DNA from: Porphyrobacter sp.
GTDB lineage: Bacteria; Pseudomonadota; Alphaproteobacteria; Sphingomonadales; Sphingomonadaceae
Direction: 5' to 3'
Length of the DNA: 5,715 nucleotides
Assembly: GCA_021732945.1 (NCBI GenBank)
Contig: JAKFWB010000513.1
Location: 1 to 5,715 of the forward strand
Within the stretch, counting starts at the first letter, position 1; each line of letters begins with the position of its first letter. The notes beneath the pieces are model-generated. The model was given only the letters and a program-made list of their open reading frames with translations. It ran no database searches and was not told the origin of the DNA. The position numbers and the translations under genes were made by a program. Below are positions 1-5,715 of this stretch, in pieces.

Positions 1-743
1 AGCAGCGCGGTCGCACCCGCCAGCAGCACCGCGAAGAGATCGAGCGTGATGCAGCCCAGCAGAAATCGCTCCCGCCAGACATAGACCATGCCGTCGATGA
101 TTTGCCGCAGCGGCTTCAGCGGCGGGCCTTCGTGCTTGGCGCGGATCGGGCGAACGGTCAGGATCATCGCCATGGCAGCTATCAGCAGGCCCGCCGACAT
201 TGCGTGCGGCAACCATGCCGAGCGAGCGAAGATCAATCCACCAACCGCCGGGCCGGCCACGGATGCCGACTGCCAAGCAATTGAAGACAAGGCGATAGCG
301 CGCGGTAAAAGGGCAGGGGGCACGATGTTCGGGGCAATCGCGCTCATCGAAGGGCCCACAAACACCCGCGCTGCGCCGTGCGCTGCCGCCAGTGCGAACA
401 GGATCGGAATATTCAGCGCGTCCTGCCAGGTCAGCACTGCCAGCAGTGCCGCAACGCAACCGTCAATCCCGTTTGCGAATGCGGCAACATGGCGACGATC
501 AAACCGGTCTGCCGCGAGCCCTGCCACCGGGGTCAGCACGAATAGCGGGATGAACTGCGCCAGGCCCAGCAAGCCCAGCTGGAACGACGCTTCCGGCACG
601 CTCATCGCATAGTCGTCACGTGCAACTTCGTAGAGCTGGTAGCCCAGCAACACGACCATCGACATTGTCGCGAACACCGCCATGAAGCGGGCAAGCCAAT
701 AGCGCCGGTAATCGCCGATCTGGAGCGGGGAGGTTGGTTCCAT
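1..743 (-). CDS. MFS transporter, MFS_3/EntS-like, 3' end cut by window edge
   Basis: Inner-membrane major facilitator carrier, probably an exporter of a small molecule; the substrate cannot be told. The frame stays open from an ATG at 743 to the left edge, giving 247 residues of an expected 400 or so. Visible parts are a DYRRYWLARF entry into the first membrane helix (about residues 11-40), a second helix ending in the MFS loop motif GLAADRFDRR (75-84), helices around 93-106 and 112-130, the RAIAL...GPAVGG stretch (148-169) typical of MFS_3 proteins, a helix around 179-197, then a cytoplasmic loop and the next helix from about 227. The start is chosen because the N-terminus fits the family, although a GGGGAG abuts the ATG with no spacer, which is poor for a ribosome site. 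It lies 81 nt downstream of the PilZ gene on the same strand and may share its transcript. The family is fairly sure; the role is unknown. Confidence 0.85.
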   Translation of the reverse strand, partial: MEPTSPLQIGDYRRYWLARFMAVFATMSMVVLLGYQLYEVARDDYAMSVPEASFQLGLLGLAQFIPLFVLTPVAGLAADRFDRRHVAAFANGIDGCVAALLAVLTWQDALNIPILFALAAAHGAARVFVGPSMSAIAPNIVPPALLPRAIALSSIAWQSASVAGPAVGGLIFARSAWLPHAMSAGLLIAAMAMILTVRPIRAKHEGPPLKPLRQIIDGMVYVWRERFLLGCITLDLFAVLLAGATAL

Positions 744-824
744 CTCCCCAGCGCCATGGCAGGCCAAGGGGGTGCTGCCAAGCAGATGAAATCTGTCAGT
801 GGTGTAGCTTGGCTATCAGCGCTG

Positions 825-1163
825 TCAGCGGGAGCGACGCAGCCGGGGGTTGGGTTGCAGCTGATCGATGATCAGCACGAAATCGTCCAACCGGATAATC
901 CGTTCAAACTGGAGCCCCGCGCGATTGTCCCGCGTCCAGATTACGTAGGCTTCAATACGGCCGACCACCGGAAGGCGAATGATGATGCGGTCACCGCGGC
1001 TCAGGTTGCTGGCATTGTCGACCATGAAGCCGTGGGCCGACAGGTTCGAGACATGCAGATGCAGATCGCCGTGCACGAAATGCTCGACGATGGCCGGGAA
1101 ATCAACCGGATGGCGCGCCGCGCGGCGCAGATCGGTTACACTGAGATTAGCTCCACCGGCCAC
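825..1163 (-). CDS. small single-domain PilZ protein (probable c-di-GMP receptor)
   Basis: A 112-residue cytoplasmic protein that is essentially one PilZ domain. It carries both signature elements of c-di-GMP-binding PilZ domains: RRAAR at residues 13-17 (the RxxxR motif) and NLSAHG at 40-45 (the [D/N]xSxxG motif). A beta-rich stretch follows (DRIIIRLP, RIEAYVIWTRDNRAGLQFE) and ends near residue 100 with a basic tail. The frame is open further upstream into the tyrS end. I place the start at the GTG at 1163 because a strong purine-rich site, GGAGGGAAGGA (1183-1173), sits 9 nt before it, and because the upstream extension shows no domain and overlaps tyrS. Proteins of this kind usually act by binding a partner or another regulator in motility, adhesion or polysaccharide control; no partner is evident here. 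The domain call is strong and the target unknown. Confidence 0.88.
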   Translation of the reverse strand: MAGGANLSVTDLRRAARHPVDFPAIVEHFVHGDLHLHVSNLSAHGFMVDNASNLSRGDRIIIRLPVVGRIEAYVIWTRDNRAGLQFERIIRLDDFVLIIDQLQPNPRLRRSR

Positions 1164-1172
1164 GTATCGCGT

Positions 1173-1183
1173 TCCTTCCCTCC
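1173..1183 (-). promoter_or_regulatory. ribosome binding site that fixes the PilZ GTG start
   Basis: Read on the minus strand this is GGAGGGAAGGA. Its last purine is 9 nt before the GTG at 1163. It is one of the two clear Shine-Dalgarno matches in the window and is the main reason for choosing a GTG start over the longer reading frame beginning at 1361. Confidence 0.75.
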
Positions 1184-1254
1184 GTAAGATGGGGAGGCGC
1201 AGGATTGCCGCAAAAAGGCTGACAAATGGTAAAAGCGCTGTTGATCTGGCCGGA

Positions 1255-2484
1255 TCAGCGTTGCACCAATGCGTGGCGTTTCTTGCCAAGGCTGAGCCGC
1301 AATGTCTGGCCTTCGTCGGGCAAAACGAGGTGGGCGGGATCGGTGATTGTCTCGCCCTCAAGCTTCACAGCGCCCTCTGCCAGCTTGCGCTTGGCCTCGC
1401 CATTGGAAGCAGTGAGACCGATATCGGTCAGCAGCGCGGCGATCCGCATACCCTCCGCGCCGGTGGCAAGGGTGGGGAGATCCTCGCCCGCGCCCGAGCC
1501 TGCGAAGGTTTCGCGCGCAGTCTCTTCGGCACGGATCGCAGCATCTTTCCCACGCACCAGCCCGGTCACTTCATTGGCGAGCACGACCTTGGCCGCATTG
1601 ATCTCCGCCCCTTCAAGCGCCTCCAGCCGTGCAATCTCGTCCAGCGGCAGATCGGTGAACAAGCGCAGGAACTTGCCCACGTCGCGGTCATCGACATTGC
1701 GCCAATATTGCCAGAAATCGTAGGCCGGGAGCTGATCTTCGTTGAGCCACACCGCACCTGCCGCCGTCTTACCCATCTTTGCGCCGTCGGCGGTGGTCAG
1801 CAGCGGGGTGGTCAGCCCGAACAGGTCTGCCCCGTCCATCCGGCGGCCCAATTCCATCCCGTTGACGATATTGCCCCACTGATCGCTGCCGCCCATCTGC
1901 AACCGCACGCCCATGGTGTGGGAGAGGTGGCGGAAGTCATAACCTTGCAGGATCATGTAGTTGAATTCGAGAAAGGTCATCGGCTGTTCGCGTTCAAGCC
2001 GCAGCCGCACCGAATCAAAGCTGAGCATCCGGTTGATGGTGAAATGCGTGCCGACTTCCTGCAACAGCTCGATGTAACCAAGCTGCCCAAGCCAATCGTG
2101 GTTATTGACCATGATGGCATCGGTCGGCCCGTCACCAAAGGTCAGCAGCTTGTCGAACACGGCGCGGATCGAGGCGATATTGGCCTCGATCGTTGCGTCG
2201 GTCAGCATCTTGCGGCTTTCGTCGCGGCCTGTGGGGTCGCCGATGCGCGTGGTGCCGCCGCCCATGACCACCACCGGCTTGTGCCCGGCCTGCTGCAAGC
2301 GGCGCAGCATTATGATCTGCACCAGGCTGCCGATGTGAAGTGAAGGCGCCGTGGCGTCAAAGCCGATATAACCTGGCACGATCTGCTTGGCGGCGAGGGT
2401 ATCGAGCCCTGCCGCATCGGTCATCTGGTGGATGTAGCCGCGCTGTTCGAGCACACGCAGCAGATCGGATTCGTAGTTGGTCAT
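1255..2484 (-). CDS. tyrS: tyrosyl-tRNA synthetase (tyrosine--tRNA ligase)
   Basis: Charges tRNA-Tyr with tyrosine using ATP in the cytoplasm; a class I enzyme, normally a homodimer, and essential. The 409-residue length is normal. Visible landmarks are the class I HIGH-type motif as HIGS (residues 50-53) in SLHIGSLVQ, a GDPTGR turn (83-88), the tyrosine pocket region YMILQGYD (176-183), GGSDQWGN (198-205), and the KMSKS-type loop as KMGKT (236-240). The HIGS and KMGKT forms are, to my knowledge, usual in the proteobacterial TyrRS subgroup rather than damaged. An S4-type RNA-binding domain occupies about residues 346-405. The ATG at 2484 starts a family-typical N-terminus ([16 protein letters not shown]); no clear ribosome site precedes it. 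It is divergent from the DOMON-like gene, 77 nt away, and leads the minus-strand series tyrS, PilZ, MFS. Confidence 0.98.
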   Translation of the reverse strand: MTNYESDLLRVLEQRGYIHQMTDAAGLDTLAAKQIVPGYIGFDATAPSLHIGSLVQIIMLRRLQQAGHKPVVVMGGGTTRIGDPTGRDESRKMLTDATIEANIASIRAVFDKLLTFGDGPTDAIMVNNHDWLGQLGYIELLQEVGTHFTINRMLSFDSVRLRLEREQPMTFLEFNYMILQGYDFRHLSHTMGVRLQMGGSDQWGNIVNGMELGRRMDGADLFGLTTPLLTTADGAKMGKTAAGAVWLNEDQLPAYDFWQYWRNVDDRDVGKFLRLFTDLPLDEIARLEALEGAEINAAKVVLANEVTGLVRGKDAAIRAEETARETFAGSGAGEDLPTLATGAEGMRIAALLTDIGLTASNGEAKRKLAEGAVKLEGETITDPAHLVLPDEGQTLRLSLGKKRHALVQR

Positions 2485-2561
2485 GGCCGCGGCGCTTAAC
2501 AGCGAGGGAGCGCAACGGGAAGAGGCTTGCCCGCGCCAGTCTTGGACGGCACAAGCGTGCG
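2485..2561. promoter_or_regulatory. divergent intergenic region between tyrS and the DOMON-like gene
   Basis: These 77 nt lie between two start codons facing away from each other, so promoters for one or both genes should be here or just inside the neighbouring coding sequence. I could not find a convincing -35/-10 pair on either strand, nor a T-box-like leader or other structured RNA ahead of tyrS; the space is too short for one. Confidence 0.4.
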
Positions 2562-3077
2562 ATGCACGCGCTCATGCTCCACCGCACCTGCGATCTTGGC
2601 CCGATTCGCGCCGTCACCTCCTCCGTCAACGCCACGTCGCAGGGCTGCGAGGCCGAATTCAAGCTCGACGGCAACATCGCGGCCATCATCCTACCGCCGC
2701 AATCGGGGCCTGAGCGGCGTGATAATCTGTGGCACACCACGTGTTTCGAAATCTTTTGGCAGCCACTGGGCGGCACCTATTATCGCGAATTCAACCTTTC
2801 GCCGTCAGGCTGCTGGGCCGCCTATGATTTCGATTCCTTCCGAGAAGGGATGCGCGATGCGCCGGTTGACGCGATTGCGATCACCTGTTCGTTCGACGAC
2901 GCTGGGTTGGCGTTGCGGGCCAGTATCGCTTCCGATCTGCTAAGCCCCGCGCAAGTCGCGCTGAACGCGATTGTGGAGCATCCCGGCGGCGGCAAGCAAT
3001 TCTGGGCGCTCGCCTTCTCGCCCGGTCCGCCCGAATTCCACTCCGAAGCCTGCCGCCAGTTGATTATTGAGCGTTAG
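2562..3077 (+). CDS. DOMON-like domain protein, function unknown
   Basis: A 171-residue protein resembling the stand-alone DOMON-like proteins common in sphingomonads. DOMON domains are beta-sandwiches that bind haem or sugars; the ligand of this type is unknown. Supporting landmarks are [17 protein letters not shown] (residues 52-68), [19 protein letters not shown] (74-92) and [14 protein letters not shown] (147-160), spaced as alternating strands. There is no signal peptide or membrane segment, so it is probably cytoplasmic. The ATG at 2562 is preferred; a second ATG at 2574 gives MLHRTC and is also possible, and neither has a strong ribosome site. The frame is open back to 2340, but that part lies opposite the tyrS start and looks non-coding. 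Its end overlaps the end of the convergent tspO by 14 nt. I recall a related DOMON subgroup named after an association with MurB, which would fit the NamZ-like gene nearby; this is weak evidence. Confidence 0.8.
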   Translation: MHALMLHRTCDLGPIRAVTSSVNATSQGCEAEFKLDGNIAAIILPPQSGPERRDNLWHTTCFEIFWQPLGGTYYREFNLSPSGCWAAYDFDSFREGMRDAPVDAIAITCSFDDAGLALRASIASDLLSPAQVALNAIVEHPGGGKQFWALAFSPGPPEFHSEACRQLIIER

Positions 3078-3564
3078 CAGCCCTGCGGCCGAAAGGTGCG
3101 TTGAGCTTCACAATAGTCCCGTTGAGCACAAATGCAAAGCTGACCCAGATGAAGTAGGGCACGTTGAGCCAACCGGCAAAACTGTCGCCCAGCACGCGGG
3201 GCAGCGCCACCATCAGGGCGGTAACCGAACACCACAGCAGCACATTCTCCGCCAGCGCCCAATCCGGACGGCGCAGCTTGAAGAACAGCGGTGACCACAG
3301 GAAGTGCAGGACGAAATTGGCACCGAACAGAGCGAACACCGCGGTTTTCGCTGCTGGTGTCGGGGCTGTTGTCAGCCCGATATAAAAGCTCCAGCCCGCA
3401 AGGCCGAGGATGGTGGTCCATGCCGGGCCGAACAACCAGTCAGGCGGCTGCCAGCGCGGCTTTTTGAGATCGCGGTACCATGGACCGATATCGGTCAACG
3501 CGCCGCCCACCCCGCCAAGGATGATGGCCCATGCGGCGGCAATGAGGGCAGAGGTCCAATCCAT
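3064..3564 (-). CDS. tspO: TspO/MBR family tryptophan-rich sensory protein
   Basis: A 166-residue integral membrane protein with five predicted helices (roughly residues 5-24, 44-65, 74-95, 103-124 and 130-152). Family landmarks are the GGVGG turn in helix 1 (17-21), RWQPPDWLFGPAWT (37-50), NFVLHFLWSPLFF (83-95) and VPYFIWVSFAFVLN (135-148), with many tryptophans. Bacterial TspO binds porphyrins and is tied to tetrapyrrole, redox and oxygen-dependent regulation; in Rhodobacter it influences photopigment genes. No pigment genes are in view, so the role here is open. The ATG at 3564 gives the normal family length and N-terminus. A longer start at 3636 would add 24 unrelated residues and run into the next gene's start. 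It is convergent with the DOMON-like gene (14-nt overlap) and divergent from the NamZ-like gene (70-nt gap). Confidence 0.92.
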   Translation of the reverse strand: MDWTSALIAAAWAIILGGVGGALTDIGPWYRDLKKPRWQPPDWLFGPAWTTILGLAGWSFYIGLTTAPTPAAKTAVFALFGANFVLHFLWSPLFFKLRRPDWALAENVLLWCSVTALMVALPRVLGDSFAGWLNVPYFIWVSFAFVLNGTIVKLNAPFGRRAANAQ

Positions 3565-3634
3565 CGCCTTGATATAGGGACAAGCGGCGCAAATGCCATT
3601 GCCTTTACGCAGTTGCTGTTCCACCCAAGCGCCC
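3565..3634. promoter_or_regulatory. divergent intergenic region between tspO and the NamZ-like gene
   Basis: A 70-nt AT-richer gap between two opposed start codons. On the minus strand, TATATC ends 6 nt before the tspO ATG, with ATGGCA 17 nt upstream of it; each matches the sigma-70 consensus at about four of six positions. If real, this would place the transcript start at or beside the tspO ATG, meaning a leaderless or nearly leaderless message. On the plus strand I see no good promoter and no Shine-Dalgarno before the ATG at 3635. Confidence 0.3.
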
Positions 3635-4834
3635 ATGAAGAACGGAATTGACCGGCTGTTGGCCGATCCGCAATTGCTCGCGCAGCTTAAGAGCCGCAGG
3701 GTCGCACTAGTGGCGCATCCTGCCAGTGTGACGTCAGACCTCACCCACAGCCTCGATGCCTTGATCGCGGCGGGCGTGAATGTGTCGAGCGCCTTCGGTC
3801 CGCAACATGGGCTGAAGGGCGACAAGCAGGACAACATGGTCGAAACTGCGGACGAGATGGATCCGCGCTACGGCATCCCGATCTTCTCGCTGTACGGAGA
3901 GGTGCGGCGACCGGCCGGGCAGATGATGACGAGCGCCGATGTGTTCCTGTTCGACCTTCAGGACTTGGGCTGCCGCATCTATACCTTCGTCACCACGCTT
4001 CTGTATTTGCTCGAAGAAGCGGCCAATGCGGGCAAGGAAGTGTGGGTGCTCGACCGGCCCAATCCCGCCGGCCGCCCGGTTGAAGGCACGCTGTTGGTGC
4101 CAGGTCAGGAAAGCTTTGTCGGTGCCGCCCCGATGCCGATGCGCCACGGGCTCACCATGGGGGAAATGGGCCACTGGTTCATCGCGCATTTCGGGCTCGA
4201 CGTCGAATATCGGGTGGTGGCAATGGAGGGCTGGCGTCCTGATGAGGATGGCGGATTTGGTTGGCCGACGTCACGGCTGTGGATCAACCCTTCGCCCAAT
4301 GCCGCCAACGTCAATATGGCACGCTGCTATGCTGGCACCGTCATGCTTGAAGGGACCACGCTATCCGAAGGGCGAGGCACAACCCGGCCGTTGGAGGTGC
4401 TGTTCGGTGCACCGGACGTCGACGCGGGCGGGGTGCACAAGGTGATGCGCAAGCTCGCGCCAGAGTGGCTGGAAGGCTGCGCGATCCGCGAAAGCTGGTT
4501 CGAGCCGACTTTCCACAAGCACTCAGGAAAGCTCTGCAATGCGTTGATGATCCACGCAGAAAGTGGTTTCTACGATCACTATTCCTTCAAGCCTTGGCGG
4601 TTGCAGGCGCTGGCGTTCAAAGCGATCCGGCTGCTTTATCCGCACTACAATCTGTGGCGCGATTTTCCTTACGAGTACGAGCTCGACCGGCTTGCGATCG
4701 ATGTCATCAATGGCGGGCCGGGTTTGCGCGAATGGGTCGATGACAACGCTGCCGCACCAGACGATCTCGACGTCATGACGTCACACGACGAAGCCGCATG
4801 GGTGGCCGCAGTGCGCGAGCATCTGCTCTACTGA
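3635..4834 (+). CDS. DUF1343 / NamZ-like exo-beta-N-acetylmuramidase
   Basis: A 399-residue protein covering the whole DUF1343 family (PF07075, glycosidase family GH171). Characterised members, NamZ of Bacillus subtilis and Tannerella forsythia, remove N-acetylmuramic acid from the non-reducing end of peptide-free peptidoglycan glycans. Landmarks are RRVALVAHPASVT (21-33), FGPQHGLKGDKQDN (54-67), SLYGE (85-89), FDLQDLGCRIYTF (106-118), LDRPNPAGRPVEG (139-151), WINPSPNA (216-223), SEGRGTTRP (244-252) and PTFHKHSGKLCN (291-302). The many conserved acidic residues suggest an intact active site. No signal peptide is visible, so it is probably cytoplasmic, unlike secreted relatives. The ATG at 3635 gives MKNGIDRLL, a natural family start; an ATG at 3593 adds 14 residues (PLPLRSCCSTQAP-like) that look untranslated. 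No clear ribosome site precedes either. An MFS gene follows after 84 nt on the same strand, suggesting linked function. Enzyme activity is inferred from family only. Confidence 0.92.
   Translation: MKNGIDRLLADPQLLAQLKSRRVALVAHPASVTSDLTHSLDALIAAGVNVSSAFGPQHGLKGDKQDNMVETADEMDPRYGIPIFSLYGEVRRPAGQMMTSADVFLFDLQDLGCRIYTFVTTLLYLLEEAANAGKEVWVLDRPNPAGRPVEGTLLVPGQESFVGAAPMPMRHGLTMGEMGHWFIAHFGLDVEYRVVAMEGWRPDEDGGFGWPTSRLWINPSPNAANVNMARCYAGTVMLEGTTLSEGRGTTRPLEVLFGAPDVDAGGVHKVMRKLAPEWLEGCAIRESWFEPTFHKHSGKLCNALMIHAESGFYDHYSFKPWRLQALAFKAIRLLYPHYNLWRDFPYEYELDRLAIDVINGGPGLREWVDDNAAAPDDLDVMTSHDEAAWVAAVREHLLY
4769..4782. repeat. 14-bp perfect palindrome containing GACGTC twice
   Basis: GACGTCATGACGTC reads the same on both strands. 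It lies inside the 3' end of the NamZ-like gene, where it encodes D-V-M-T-S, so codon constraints could produce it by chance. It includes most of one of the three TGACGTCA octamers of this locus (3729-3736, 4776-4783, 4836-4843). Confidence 0.6.
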
Positions 4835-4844
4835 ATGACGTCAC
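4835..4844. promoter_or_regulatory. candidate operator ATGACGTCAC upstream of the right-hand MFS gene
   Basis: The palindrome TGACGTCA (4836-4843) begins one base after the NamZ-like stop codon and about 75 nt before the MFS start. The same 10-mer, ATGACGTCAC, occurs exactly 60 bp upstream at 4775-4784, and a third octamer is at 3729-3736. Palindromic repeats of this size are typical of dimeric regulator sites, but I cannot name a regulator; binding is inference only. Confidence 0.3.
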
Positions 4845-4882
4845 GCATGCACGGCAGCAGCGCCGACAACTAAGCGCAAGGA

Positions 4883-4899
4883 TGGCGGGCCAACCGCCA
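4883..4899 (+). other. small hairpin in the leader of the MFS gene
   Basis: TGGCGG (4883-4888) and CCGCCA (4894-4899) form a six-pair GC-rich stem around a GCCAA loop, ending 5 nt before the ribosome site GGGAGA (4905-4910). There is no U-run, so it is not an intrinsic terminator. It could modulate translation or 3' stability of the upstream message, or be incidental. Confidence 0.4.
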
Positions 4900-4918
4900 C
4901 CATTGGGAGAACAGGACA

Positions 4919-5715
4919 ATGGCAACTACGACGGACAGCGCACCGGGTGTGCGCTCGGTCAGGGTGACGCTCTGGCTCCTGCTCACCGTCTACATCTTCA
5001 ACTTCATCGACCGCCAGATCGTGAACATCCTGGCTGAGCCGATTGCGCGCGATCTCGACCTCAATGACACGCAGATTGGCTTGATGACGGGGCTGGCCTT
5101 TGCGCTGTTCTACACCGTGCTGGGCATCCCCATCGCCCGATTTGCAGACCGGACATCGACCAACCGCCCGAAGGTGATCGCGATTGCACTGGCGGTGTGG
5201 TCGGCGATGACGGCCTTGTGCGGTTTGGCGCAGAATTTCACGCAATTGTTGCTCGCCCGGATCGGGGTGGGCGTGGGGGAGGCGGGCTGCACGCCGCCCG
5301 CGCACTCGCTGATCAGCGATATGGTGCCGCCAGAACGGCGCAGCTCTGCACTGGCGTTCTATTCGCTGGGCATTCCGGTCGGCACTTTGCTGGGGATGGT
5401 CATCGGCGGCACGCTGGTGGATTATCTCGGTTGGCGGGAGGCCTTTCTGATCGTGGGCCTGCCGGGCGTCACGCTGGCATTGGTGGTATGGTTCGTGCTC
5501 AAAGATCCGCGCCACGCCGATGCTGCGACGATCCTGCGCAATCAGAGCCAACCGGCCACCTTGCCATTGAAGGAAGCGCTGCGTGAAGTCATGCTTTCGC
5601 GCGCTTTTGTGCTGCTGCTCTGCGCGGGATCGGCTGCGTCCTTCCTGGCCTATGGCAAGGTCACCTGGACCACGATTTTCTTCCAGAGAACCCACGATCT
5701 CACACCGGGGCAGGT
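4919..5715 (+). CDS. spinster-like MFS transporter, 3' end cut by window edge
   Basis: Inner-membrane carrier of the spinster-like branch of the major facilitator superfamily. The 265 visible residues cover the first six helices and the start of the second half. Landmarks are helix 1 with YIFNFIDRQIVNIL (25-38; the charged D31-R32 pair is typical), the loop A region GIPIARFADR (69-78), helix 4 with ARIGVGVGEAGCTPPAHSLI (113-132; E121), the helix 5 region AFYSLGIPVGTLLG (146-159), WREAFLIVGLPG (172-183), and a central loop around residues 196-225. The ATG at 4919 is supported by GGGAGA (4905-4910) with an 8-nt spacer. Relatives move lipids, sugars or aromatic compounds, so the substrate cannot be read off. 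It follows the NamZ-like gene by 84 nt on the same strand, which makes a cell-wall sugar or its product a candidate cargo by context alone. Confidence 0.92.
   Translation, partial: MATTTDSAPGVRSVRVTLWLLLTVYIFNFIDRQIVNILAEPIARDLDLNDTQIGLMTGLAFALFYTVLGIPIARFADRTSTNRPKVIAIALAVWSAMTALCGLAQNFTQLLLARIGVGVGEAGCTPPAHSLISDMVPPERRSSALAFYSLGIPVGTLLGMVIGGTLVDYLGWREAFLIVGLPGVTLALVVWFVLKDPRHADAATILRNQSQPATLPLKEALREVMLSRAFVLLLCAGSAASFLAYGKVTWTTIFFQRTHDLTPGQ

Noticed and set aside
88..612. 174-codon open frame on the plus strand
   Set aside because: Antisense to the MFS_3 gene, whose minus-strand frame is open from 743 to the window edge and shows family motifs; the plus-strand product is low-complexity Ala/Ser/Arg.
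744..824. Terminator between the PilZ and MFS_3 genes
   Set aside because: A six-base inverted repeat (TGGCAG 757-762, CTGCCA 775-780) is present, but the loop is 12 nt and there is no T-run, so it does not look like a terminator.
756..1187. 143-codon open frame on the plus strand
   Set aside because: Antisense to the PilZ gene, which has both PilZ motifs and a strong ribosome site.
825..1361. Longer 178-residue version of the PilZ protein
   Set aside because: The extra N-terminus overlaps the tyrS coding end by about 100 nt and looks like out-of-frame sequence; the GTG at 1163 has the good ribosome site.
979..2343. Long 454-codon open frame on the plus strand
   Set aside because: It lies opposite tyrS, whose conserved class I motifs and S4 domain prove the minus strand is coding. 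The plus-strand product is rich in His, Gln and Arg and has no recognisable domain; long antisense frames are common in GC-rich genes.
2340..2561. N-terminal extension of the DOMON-like gene
   Set aside because: This part is antisense to the start of tyrS and is Arg-rich with no family similarity; the natural start is at 2562 or 2574.
3565..3837. N-terminal extension of tspO up to 3837
   Set aside because: It would run antisense through the start of the NamZ-like gene and make TspO about 90 residues longer than the family norm.
4841..5695. 284-codon open frame on the minus strand
   Set aside because: Its product is full of Arg, Gln and His with no domain, and it is antisense to the clear MFS transporter starting at 4919.
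1..5715. RNA genes, CRISPR arrays, insertion sequences or prophage parts
   Set aside because: I saw no tRNA-like cloverleaf, no spaced direct repeats, no transposase or integrase motifs and no terminal inverted repeats; gene packing and base composition are even throughout.

Overview
This GC-rich window reads as ordinary chromosome from an alphaproteobacterium. It is most likely from the Sphingomonadales (Erythrobacter/Novosphingobium-like). That placement rests on my recollection of protein styles, not on a search: the KMGKT-type tyrosyl-tRNA synthetase, the small DOMON-like protein, the DUF1343 protein and the spinster-type MFS carrier all resemble sphingomonad versions. I see no RNA genes, insertion sequences, CRISPR arrays, phage genes or attachment sites.

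Layout. The left half is on the minus strand. tyrS (2484 to 1255) is followed in the same direction by a small PilZ-domain gene (1163 to 825) and an MFS_3-type transporter (743 to the left edge, truncated). The gaps of 91 and 81 nt hold no convincing terminator, so co-transcription is possible. From the 77-nt region beside tyrS a DOMON-like gene (2562-3077) runs rightward. Its 3' end overlaps by 14 nt the 3' end of a convergent TspO/MBR gene (3564 to 3064). A second 70-nt divergent region separates tspO from a DUF1343/NamZ-like gene (3635-4834). This is followed after 84 nt by a spinster-like MFS transporter (4919 to the right edge, truncated).

How the genes may work together. tyrS is housekeeping. 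The PilZ protein keeps both c-di-GMP-binding motifs. The most interesting part is the right half. The NamZ family releases N-acetylmuramic acid from peptidoglycan glycans, and this copy shows no signal peptide. It lies directly upstream of an MFS carrier and near a DOMON-like protein of a type I recall being linked to MurB. A cell-wall sugar salvage module is a reasonable but unproven reading. Three copies of the palindrome TGACGTCA lie within or just after the namZ-like gene, one of them right after its stop codon.

No stretch over 300 bases lacks a gene. The five intergenic gaps are 70 to 91 nt each.
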